Shown here in pieces: positions 1 to 6,332 of a stretch of 22,439 bases of DNA (the first letter of the stretch is position 1; each line of letters starts with the position of its first letter). The notes under the pieces were generated by a model, which worked only from the letters and a program-made list of their open reading frames with translations, was not told the DNA's origin and made no database searches. Both the position numbers and the translations under genes were made by a program. Origin of the DNA: Puniceicoccales bacterium (GTDB lineage Bacteria > Verrucomicrobiota > Verrucomicrobiia > Opitutales > UBA953); assembly GCA_031279675.1 (NCBI GenBank), contig JAITIB010000099.1:1-22439 (forward strand), in the 5' to 3' direction.

Positions 1-20
1 TCTCTCTCTCTCTCTCTCTC
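1..20. repeat. TC dinucleotide microsatellite
   Basis: Ten uninterrupted TC units open the window, so the left boundary of the tract is not visible. It lies about 170 bp upstream of the PEP-CTERM gene. Such tracts can vary in length by slippage; any effect on expression here is speculation. Confidence 0.8.
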
Positions 21-35
21 CGTTTTAGAACGCGT

Positions 36-117
36 CTGGAGCGGGCCATTCCCGGCGAATGCGTCGTCATTGCCGGGATCGGAGAGGGCGAGGTGTCGTT
101 TCTGCCCTCCGCTCCAG
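36..117 (+). other. Candidate structured leader RNA (three-way junction)
   Basis: A perfect 9-bp inverted repeat (36-44 with 109-117) encloses two further helices. One is an imperfect 12-bp hairpin at 48-61/68-79 with two single-base bulges and a CGTCGT loop. The other pairs 85-89 with 104-108 and can be extended by 91-93/101-103. The helices do not overlap, so they could coexist as a three-way junction 75 bp upstream of the PEP-CTERM start. No T-run follows, so it is not a simple terminator. It matches no riboswitch class I know. GC-rich DNA yields chance stems, so confidence is low. Confidence 0.3.
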
Positions 118-191
118 TCTCACCGGGGCATTTGCGCAATCTTTCCCCTAACTGAACACTCAACAACCAACATGGAAAGTAACCAAACAAT

Positions 192-1163
192 ATGAAAACA
201 ACAACACTCAATCGATTAACCCTTGTCGCTGCCGTTGCGAGCATCGGAACAATCGCCCACGGCCGTGACTGGACTCCGGACGCGTATGATTATCAGGTCA
301 ACACTATCGAGACGTATGACAATATGTACGTGCATCAGCATGCCGCCATGGTCGGAGCTGCTGGCTTTTTGACAACCATCAACGCTTGGCTTTACGGAAG
401 CAGGGGAAGTTTCACTGTGAACGACGGAGGTTTTTGGAACGTTGATTCCGCCTATGTCGGGGTGGGCCCTGCGGGCGAGCCCGGTGCAGTGTCAAGCATA
501 GCCCTGTTCAATGGCACAATCAATGCGGATGTGCTGTTGCAGCTTGGAGATTCCCAACAAGCTGAGGTAGCCTTCCTTGTGGACCAAGACGTGAGCAATT
601 CACACACGGCCCCCTGCTACTTGAATGCCAAGGAAATAGATATGCGGCGTGGGGTTATCAATATACAGCATACGGTGGTCACTGTGGAGCGCCTAAGCGT
701 GGCTGCTTTGCCTAATGGAGCAGCTCCCAGTATCATTCTTAGCGGCACGGCCCAGCTCGTGTTGCAAGGCGGCAATAGCCCCTCCGACGTTTCTTTCGAG
801 GCACTTCCCGGGGCCAAGATGCGACTCGTCTTGGACGGGTCTAATGCTCCGTTTGTCCAAGGGACCATTGGGGGAAGTTATACGGGCGACTTGGATTTGG
901 TGGTCTCTTCGAGCACGACTTTCGCGCTGGGGACAGAAATCCAGATTTTCAATGATTTCCCTGTCAACCTTGTCCCAGACATTGTGGTGGCGACCGGCTC
1001 CGGGCAGGAATTTCTCGTTCAGGAAAAAACCTGGGGGCAGAGCCGCACGACTTGGCTTATCGCCATACCCGAGCCCTCGACGTATGCGTTGATAGGTGGC
1101 CTTGGCGCGGTGGCGTTGGCAGTGTTGGGGAGAAGGCGGCGCGGCGGTCAAGTTTGTGCTTGA
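192..1163 (+). CDS. PEP-CTERM sorting domain protein
   Basis: A 323-residue exported protein. The N-terminus (about residues 1-24) is a signal peptide with a basic start, a hydrophobic core and an Ala-rich end. The C-terminus has the PEP-CTERM signature: PEPSTY at about 293, a hydrophobic helix, then an Arg cluster (RRRR). In this family the tail is recognised by an exosortase and removed during export or surface anchoring. The middle is rich in Gly, Val, Ile and Thr with beta-strand-like repeats, like the beta-helix passengers of many verrucomicrobial PEP-CTERM proteins. No enzymatic motif is visible and no exosortase is in the window. The start has only a distant GGAAAG upstream and overlaps a tiny reading frame at 172-195. 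A strong terminator follows the stop. Family assignment is secure; cargo function is unknown. Confidence 0.88.
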   Translation: MKTTTLNRLTLVAAVASIGTIAHGRDWTPDAYDYQVNTIETYDNMYVHQHAAMVGAAGFLTTINAWLYGSRGSFTVNDGGFWNVDSAYVGVGPAGEPGAVSSIALFNGTINADVLLQLGDSQQAEVAFLVDQDVSNSHTAPCYLNAKEIDMRRGVINIQHTVVTVERLSVAALPNGAAPSIILSGTAQLVLQGGNSPSDVSFEALPGAKMRLVLDGSNAPFVQGTIGGSYTGDLDLVVSSSTTFALGTEIQIFNDFPVNLVPDIVVATGSGQEFLVQEKTWGQSRTTWLIAIPEPSTYALIGGLGAVALAVLGRRRRGGQVCA

Positions 1164-1172
1164 ATTTGGATT

Positions 1173-1203
1173 CCGGCGGTGGCACACACACCGTCGGTTT
1201 TTT
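1173..1203 (+). terminator. Rho-independent terminator of the PEP-CTERM gene
   Basis: A 9-bp stem (1173-1181 with 1189-1197, one G-U wobble) closes a 7-nt loop and is followed directly by six T residues. It starts 10 bp after the PEP-CTERM stop and ends 3 bp before tRNA-Cys, so it should separate the two transcripts. Confidence 0.8.
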
Positions 1204-1206
1204 AAT

Positions 1207-1281
1207 GGTGCGGTAGCCAAGTGGTAAGGCCGGGCTCTGCAAAAGCCCTATCCGGCGGTTCGATTCCGCCCCGCACCTCCA
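1207..1281 (+). tRNA. tRNA-Cys (GCA)
   Basis: The full cloverleaf can be drawn. The 7-bp acceptor stem pairs 1207-1213 with 1271-1277. The D arm is GCC/GGC. The anticodon stem GGGCT/AGCCC carries the loop CTGCAAA with anticodon GCA at 1239-1241. The T arm is GGCGG/CCGCC with a TTCGATT loop. The discriminator is T (1278), the known identity base of tRNA-Cys, and the terminal CCA is encoded (1279-1281). Confidence 0.97.
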
Positions 1282-1323
1282 ATTTGGTTTGAACCGGGGG
1301 AGTTCCCCGTTATTTCCGTCCCC

Positions 1324-1890
1324 ATGTCGTCTGATGGAAAAAGAGTGATTGTCCCGCTTGCTGCGGGTTTTGAGGAGATTGAGGCCGTTGTGCCGGTGGA
1401 TTTGCTGCGCCGCGCGGGGGCGGAGGTTGTGGTGGCGCACCTTGGGGAGGATGCGCTTGTGGTGGGCCGTTCGGGAATCGGGGTGAGGGCGGAGGTGCCG
1501 TTTGGGGCGGTTGCCGACGCCGCCATGATTGCCGGGGCGTTTGACATGCTGGTTTTGCCTGGGGGGCCCGGGGTGGGTGTGTTGCGCGCCGACGGGCGTG
1601 TTGTGGCGTGTGCGCGGGCGATGCACGAGGCGGGGCGGTGGGTGGGGGCGATTTGCGCGGCGCCGCTTGTGTTGCGGGATGCGGGGGTGCTTGGGGGGCG
1701 GCGTTTCACGGCGCATTTCTCGACGCGGGGCGAGTTGCCGGAGGCGTTGACCGGGGCTCCGGTTGTGCGCGATGGCAATGTGATCACGTCGCGCGGGGCG
1801 GGGACCGCGGTGGCGTTTGGGCTGGAGCTTGTGCGCGCGATTGCGGGTGAGGGGGCGGGGACTGCGGTGGCGGGCGATATTATGTTGTGA
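1324..1890 (+). CDS. DJ-1/PfpI (YajL/ThiJ-like) family protein
   Basis: A 188-residue single-domain protein, close in length to human DJ-1 (189). It keeps the family landmarks: FEEIEAV near residue 16, with Glu20 aligning to DJ-1 Glu18; VLPGG near 77; the nucleophile-elbow motif AICAAP with Cys111; a His at 131; and the C-terminal TSRGAGTA segment. Family members have been linked to glyoxalase, deglycase or chaperone roles and to oxidative-stress defence, with the reactive Cys at the centre. The specific activity cannot be told from sequence. It follows tRNA-Cys and converges on nspC with only 20 bp between the two stop codons. The family call is firm; the function is broad. Confidence 0.92.
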   Translation: MSSDGKRVIVPLAAGFEEIEAVVPVDLLRRAGAEVVVAHLGEDALVVGRSGIGVRAEVPFGAVADAAMIAGAFDMLVLPGGPGVGVLRADGRVVACARAMHEAGRWVGAICAAPLVLRDAGVLGGRRFTAHFSTRGELPEALTGAPVVRDGNVITSRGAGTAVAFGLELVRAIAGEGAGTAVAGDIML

Positions 1891-1910
1891 AGGCGTGTGC
1901 GCGGAGGGGC

Positions 1911-3074
1911 TTACGAGAGGCGGTTTTTGTAGTCGGCGTAGCCGAATTGGCGGACGGTGCGGTATTCGCCGGTGTCGGGGTGGTAAGTGACGATGGCGGG
2001 GAGGTTGATGCCGTTGAAGGTGGTGTTTTTGACCATTGTGTAGTGGGACATGTCGAGGAAGACCACTTTGTCCCCGCGGCGGAGGGCGCGGGGGAAGGAG
2101 TAGTCTCCCATGATGTCGCCGGCGAGACAGGTGGCGCTGCCAAGGCGGTAGGTGTGGGCGTGTTCGCCGGGGGCGCCGGCGCCGAGGATTTCGGGGCGGT
2201 AGGGCATTTCGAGCGTGTCGGGCATGTGCGCGGTGGCGGAGGTGTCGAGGATGGCGATGGGGAGTCCGTTGTGGTGGATGTCGAGCACGGTGGAGACGAG
2301 GACGCCGGTGCGCAGTGCGACGGCTTCCCCGGGCTCGAGGTAGAGGGTGTGGCGGTCGCCCCATTTTTCGCGGAAACGGGTGAGGGTGTGGCAGAGGAGT
2401 TCGATGTTGTAGCCGGGGCGTGTGATGTGGTGCCCGCCGCCGAGGTTGATCCATTTCATGCGAGGGATGAGGTCGCCGAATTTTTCCTCGAAGTGGGGGA
2501 GGGTGCGGGCGAGGGTGTCGCTGTCCTGTTCGCAGAGGGTGTGGAAGTGGAGTCCGTCAAGGCCGTCAAGGGCGGCGGGGTCGTGGATTTCCGCGCGTGT
2601 GGCGCCGAGGCGCGAATGGGGGGCGCAGGGGTTGTAGAGCGGGGTGGGGATTTCGGCGTATTCGGGGTTTGCGCGCAGGCCGCACGAGATGGGGCGCGGG
2701 GCGCGGGCGATGCGCGCGCGGTGGCGTTGCCATTGGGCGGGGTGGTTGAAGATGATGTGGTCGGCGACGGGGAGGAGTTGCTCGAGTTCGTCGTCCTTGA
2801 AGGCGGGGGAATAAACGTGGACTTCGCCGCCGAATTTCTCATGCCCGAGCAGGGCTTCGTGGAGGCCGCTGGCGGTGGTGCCGTCGAGGTGGCGCCGGAT
2901 GAGGTCGAATTCGCTGAATTGGGCGAATGCCTTCAGGGCGAGCAGGATTTTGCAGCCTGTGCGCCGGGCGACGTTGCCCAGGGTGCGGCAGTTGCGTTCG
3001 AGGAGGCCGCGGTGGAGGAGGTGGCAGGGGCTGGGCAGTTGCGAGAAGTCGAGCTTGGAGAAGGCGTCAATCAT
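1911..3074 (-). CDS. nspC: Carboxynorspermidine decarboxylase
   Basis: A 387-residue PLP-dependent decarboxylase of the alanine-racemase fold. It removes CO2 from carboxynorspermidine or carboxyspermidine in the alternative polyamine route. Visible landmarks are the PLP lysine Lys48 in LLALKAF, NPEYAEI near 136, YNPCAPHSRLG near 147, HFHTLCEQ near 176, the glycine loop GGGHH at 212-216, EPGE at 247-250, DTSATAHMPD near 277 and TCLAGD near 315 with the catalytic-type Cys316. These are diagnostic of NspC rather than lysine or arginine decarboxylases. It starts 21 bp after the murA stop on the same strand, so the two are probably co-transcribed. The partner carboxynorspermidine dehydrogenase is not in the window. 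Confidence 0.95.
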   Translation of the reverse strand: MIDAFSKLDFSQLPSPCHLLHRGLLERNCRTLGNVARRTGCKILLALKAFAQFSEFDLIRRHLDGTTASGLHEALLGHEKFGGEVHVYSPAFKDDELEQLLPVADHIIFNHPAQWQRHRARIARAPRPISCGLRANPEYAEIPTPLYNPCAPHSRLGATRAEIHDPAALDGLDGLHFHTLCEQDSDTLARTLPHFEEKFGDLIPRMKWINLGGGHHITRPGYNIELLCHTLTRFREKWGDRHTLYLEPGEAVALRTGVLVSTVLDIHHNGLPIAILDTSATAHMPDTLEMPYRPEILGAGAPGEHAHTYRLGSATCLAGDIMGDYSFPRALRRGDKVVFLDMSHYTMVKNTTFNGINLPAIVTYHPDTGEYRTVRQFGYADYKNRLS

Positions 3075-3095
3075 GGTGTGGCGGGGGGCGCGGGT

Positions 3096-4394
3096 TCATT
3101 CTTCGCGGTAGTCCTTGGGCATTGCGGAGGCGGGGAGGCGCTCGATGCCGGCGTTGAGCGAGGCGAGGCGTTTGTCAAATTGCTCGTAGCCGCGATCGAG
3201 GTGGTAAATGCGTTGCACCCATGTTTCGCCGCTTGCGGCGAGCCCTGCGAGGATCAGGGCCGCGCTTGCGCGCAAGTCGGAGGCCATGACTGGGGCGCCC
3301 GTGAGCGGGGCGCCTCCCTTGACGATGGCCGTGGCGCCTTCGATGGCGATGTCCGCCCCCATGCGCTGGAGCTCGGGGACGTGCATGAAGCGGTTCGGGT
3401 AAATGCGTTCCGTGATCAGGCTGATGCCGGGTATGAGCGCGAGGAGTGCCGAGAATTGCGCCTGAAGGTCGGTTGCAAACCCGGGGTGGGGGAGCGTGAT
3501 GATGTCCACCGGGCGCCAGTGTCCCCGGTTGCCGCGGACGCGGATTGCCTTCGCTCCGGTGTGCTCGACGGCAACGCCCGCCTCGTCGAGCTTGTCCAGG
3601 AAGGCGCCCAAGTGTTCCGTCACCGCGCCGTTGACCGTGACGTCCCCGCCCGTGATGGCGCCGGCGAGCAGGTAGGTGCCCGCCTCGATGCGGTCGGGAA
3701 GGACAGTGTGCTCGCATCCGTGCAATTGGGTGACTCCGGTGACGGTGAGGACGGGGCTGCCCGCGCCGTCAATGCGCGCGCCCATTGTCCTGAGCATCTG
3801 GCAAAGGTTTTCGATCTCCGGCTCGCACGCCGCGCTGTCAATGCGTGTGACACCGGGAGTGAGCACCGCGGCCATCAACAGGTTGACGGTGCCGGTGACG
3901 GTGCTGCCGTGGCGTCCGCCCATGAACACGTAGCCTCCGCGCGCCTTGGCGGCGTCAACGATGACGCAGCCGTTTTTGTGCGACACCTCGCACCCGAGGC
4001 GCGCCAGCCCCTTCAAGTGCAGGTCGATGGGGCGCGGGCCGATCACGCACCCGCCGGGCAGCGCGATGTCCGCCGTGCGCAAACGCCCCACCAGGGCGCC
4101 GACGAGACAGATGGAGGCGCGCATTTTGCGCACGAGCTCGTAGGGTGTGCGCGGCTGGATTTCGCGCGCGGTGACTTGCCAGACGCCCGGGGCCGGATTC
4201 TCGACCGTGGCGCCGTGGTGGCGCAGGATCTCGACCATGAACCGCACGTCGCTCAAGTCGGGAACGTTGCGCAATGTGCACGTCTCGCGGGTGAGCAGTG
4301 TTGCGGCAAGCATGGGCAGGCTGGCGTTCTTGGCGCCGGAAATGGTGACGGTGCCGGACAGCTCCCGGCCCCCTTGTATGCGAACTACGTCCAT
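3096..4394 (-). CDS. murA: UDP-N-acetylglucosamine 1-carboxyvinyltransferase
   Basis: A 432-residue MurA (E. coli 419), the enzyme that transfers enolpyruvate from PEP to UDP-GlcNAc in the first committed step of peptidoglycan synthesis in the cytoplasm. Lys22 and Asn23 lie in SGAKNA. The catalytic Cys116 lies in GGCVIGPRP, so a Cys rather than the fosfomycin-insensitive Asp is present. Asp309 lies in HPGFATDLQAQF, equivalent to E. coli Asp305. The start at 4394 is the only ATG that gives the usual MDVVRIQGG N-terminus; the frame stays open upstream but has no homology there. Divergent from thiC, with a 21-bp repeat array between them. nspC follows on the same strand. Confidence 0.97.
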   Translation of the reverse strand: MDVVRIQGGRELSGTVTISGAKNASLPMLAATLLTRETCTLRNVPDLSDVRFMVEILRHHGATVENPAPGVWQVTAREIQPRTPYELVRKMRASICLVGALVGRLRTADIALPGGCVIGPRPIDLHLKGLARLGCEVSHKNGCVIVDAAKARGGYVFMGGRHGSTVTGTVNLLMAAVLTPGVTRIDSAACEPEIENLCQMLRTMGARIDGAGSPVLTVTGVTQLHGCEHTVLPDRIEAGTYLLAGAITGGDVTVNGAVTEHLGAFLDKLDEAGVAVEHTGAKAIRVRGNRGHWRPVDIITLPHPGFATDLQAQFSALLALIPGISLITERIYPNRFMHVPELQRMGADIAIEGATAIVKGGAPLTGAPVMASDLRASAALILAGLAASGETWVQRIYHLDRGYEQFDKRLASLNAGIERLPASAMPKDYREE

Positions 4395-4491
4395 GGGCTT
4401 GCGGAGATATGCATGGCGGCCAAAATGTGAAACGCGAAATTGCCATGGCGTCCCGGAAAAATGAATCCCTCCATTTGCCACAAGGGGCGTT

Positions 4492-4562
4492 CCGTGGGCT
4501 TCTACGAAACATCCGTGGGCCTCTACGGAACTTTCGTGGCCCTCTACGGAACTTTCGTGGGG
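4492..4562. repeat. 21-bp tandem repeat, about 3.4 units
   Basis: Three consecutive 21-bp units (4492-4512, 4513-4533, 4534-4554), plus 8 bases of a fourth, share the core CGTGG-CTCTACGGAACTT with a few substitutions in the first unit. The array lies between the divergent starts of murA and thiC. Because 21 is a multiple of three it reads as a seven-residue periodicity on both strands, but nothing indicates a coding role. A 21-bp period equals two helical turns. There are no unique spacers, so it is not CRISPR. Confidence 0.85.
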
Positions 4563-4631
4563 CATAACGAATGCGTCCGTGCCTTGTTTTGCGCTTGTGG
4601 GTGTGTTGTTCATCAACAATTTCCGTCCCGC

Positions 4632-6272
4632 ATGTCCGCCATTGACGCTGTCCGTCCGCACGCGCTTTTCCCCGGGTCCGAGCGTGTTTACATCCCGGGT
4701 GTCCTGCATCCGCAAATACGGGTGCCGATGCGCCAGATCAGGGTCGGCCCGACCCGGCGTTTGGACGGTGGCTGGGAGCCCAACCCGGCGTTGCGTGTTT
4801 ACGACACCTCGGGTCCGTGGGGCGATCCGGATTTTCATGGCGACGCCACCCGTGGGCTTCCGCCTGTGCGCGCCCCGTGGATTGCGCGCCGCCCCGCCAC
4901 CGCGCCCGTCACGCAGCTCCATTACGCGCGCCGTGGCGAGATCACGCCGGAGATGGAATACGTTGCCATTCGCGAGAACACGCGCGCGCACAATCCTGAC
5001 GCGCCCGCGCCTGTGCCTGCGCGCCCGTCCGCCCTTCCGCGTGAGATTACCCCGGAGTATGTCCGGGCCGAGGTTGCGCGCGGGCGCGCGATCATCCCGG
5101 CCAATGTGAATCATCCGGAGCTTGAGCCGATGGTCATCGGGCGCAATTTCCACGTTAAAATCAACACGAACGTCGGCAATTCCTCCATGGGCTCGTCCAT
5201 GGAGGAGGAGGTGGAGAAGATGCGCTGGTCGGTCAAGTGGGGTGGCGACACGCTCATGGATCTTTCCACGGGGGAAAACATCCACCAGATCCGCGAATGG
5301 ATTTTGCGCAACTGCCCCGTCCCTGTCGGCACCGTCCCCATTTACCAGGCGCTTGAGAAGGTGCGCGGGCGGGCCGAGGAGCTCACGTGGGAGATTTTTC
5401 GCGAAACCCTCATCGAGCAGGCGCGGCAGGGCGTGGACTATGTCACGCTGCACGCCGCGTTGCTTCGCGACCATGTCGCGCTTACCGCGCGGCGCACGAC
5501 GGGCATTGTTTCGCGCGGGGGCGCCATCATGGCGAAGTGGATGCTGGCGCACGGGGTGGAGAATTTTCTTCACGCGCACTGGGACGAGCTTTGCGAGATT
5601 GGCGCCGCCTACGACATCGCTTTTTCCATTGGCGACGGGCTGCGCCCGGGGTGCGTGGCGGATGCCAACGACGCGGCCCAGTTCGCGGAGCTGCACGCGC
5701 AGGGCGATCTCACGCGGCGCGCGTGGGCGCACGGCGTCCAGGTCATGAACGAGGGTCCGGGGCACGTTCCCCTGCACCTTATCGAGGAAAACATGACGCG
5801 CCAGCTCAAGGGTTGCGACGAGGCGCCGTTCTACACCCTTGGCCCCCTGGCCACGGACATCGCGCCGGGTTACGACCATGTCACGAGCGCCATCGGCGCC
5901 GCGCACATCGGCTGGCTCGGGACGGCGATGCTCTGCTGCGTCACGCCCAAGGAGCATCTCGGGCTGCCTGATCGCGACGATGTGCGCGCGGGCGTCATTG
6001 CCTACAAGATTGCCGCGCACGCGGCGGATCTGGCAAAGGGGCATCCGGCGGCGCAACTGCGCGACAACGCCCTGTCGAAGGCGCGTTTCGAGTTTCGCTG
6101 GGAAGACCAGTTCAATCTCTCCCTCGACCCCGAGCTCGCGCGGCGTTACCACGACGCCACCCTGCCGCAGGACTGTTCCAAGACCGCGCACTACTGTTCC
6201 ATGTGCGGCCCCAACTTTTGCCCCATGCGCATCTCCGAGGAGATCCGCCGCGCCTGCGCCCGGAAATTTTAA
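4632..6272 (+). CDS. thiC: Phosphomethylpyrimidine synthase
   Basis: A 546-residue ThiC, the radical SAM enzyme that rearranges aminoimidazole ribotide into HMP phosphate, the thiamine pyrimidine. Visible are RVYDTSGP near 55 and RWSVKWGGDT near 198. FSIGDGLRPG near 331 is followed by VADANDAAQF. NEGPGHVP lies near 373. The C-terminal cluster motif C-X2-C-X4-C is Cys522, Cys525, Cys530. The start at 4632 gives a short N-terminus before FPGSERVYIPG; the frame runs open upstream through the 21-bp repeat but without homology. No Shine-Dalgarno is visible, and the usual TPP riboswitch is not recognisable upstream. Downstream it converges on an unrelated minus-strand gene, so it is probably monocistronic. 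Confidence 0.97.
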   Translation: MSAIDAVRPHALFPGSERVYIPGVLHPQIRVPMRQIRVGPTRRLDGGWEPNPALRVYDTSGPWGDPDFHGDATRGLPPVRAPWIARRPATAPVTQLHYARRGEITPEMEYVAIRENTRAHNPDAPAPVPARPSALPREITPEYVRAEVARGRAIIPANVNHPELEPMVIGRNFHVKINTNVGNSSMGSSMEEEVEKMRWSVKWGGDTLMDLSTGENIHQIREWILRNCPVPVGTVPIYQALEKVRGRAEELTWEIFRETLIEQARQGVDYVTLHAALLRDHVALTARRTTGIVSRGGAIMAKWMLAHGVENFLHAHWDELCEIGAAYDIAFSIGDGLRPGCVADANDAAQFAELHAQGDLTRRAWAHGVQVMNEGPGHVPLHLIEENMTRQLKGCDEAPFYTLGPLATDIAPGYDHVTSAIGAAHIGWLGTAMLCCVTPKEHLGLPDRDDVRAGVIAYKIAAHAADLAKGHPAAQLRDNALSKARFEFRWEDQFNLSLDPELARRYHDATLPQDCSKTAHYCSMCGPNFCPMRISEEIRRACARKF

Positions 6273-6332
6273 ATCACCACGCCCTCCGCGACGCACGGGC
6301 TTGTGCCGCCGGGCTTGGGGCTGGGGCTGGCT

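Noticed and set aside
1286..1311. Weak hairpin after tRNA-Cys as a terminator
   Set aside because: Stem is bulged and no T-run follows.
1887..4430. Long plus-strand open frame opposite nspC and murA
   Set aside because: Composition is Gly/Ala/Val/Glu-rich, as expected for the antisense of GC-rich genes, and the minus strand carries two unambiguous enzymes.
4492..4562. Possible CRISPR array at the 21-bp repeats (also considered at 21860-21946)
   Set aside because: Repeats are directly adjacent without spacers, and no cas gene is present.
4395..6296. Open minus-strand frame extending murA far upstream across thiC
   Set aside because: The extension is antisense to thiC and resembles no protein; the MurA N-terminus is clear at 4394.
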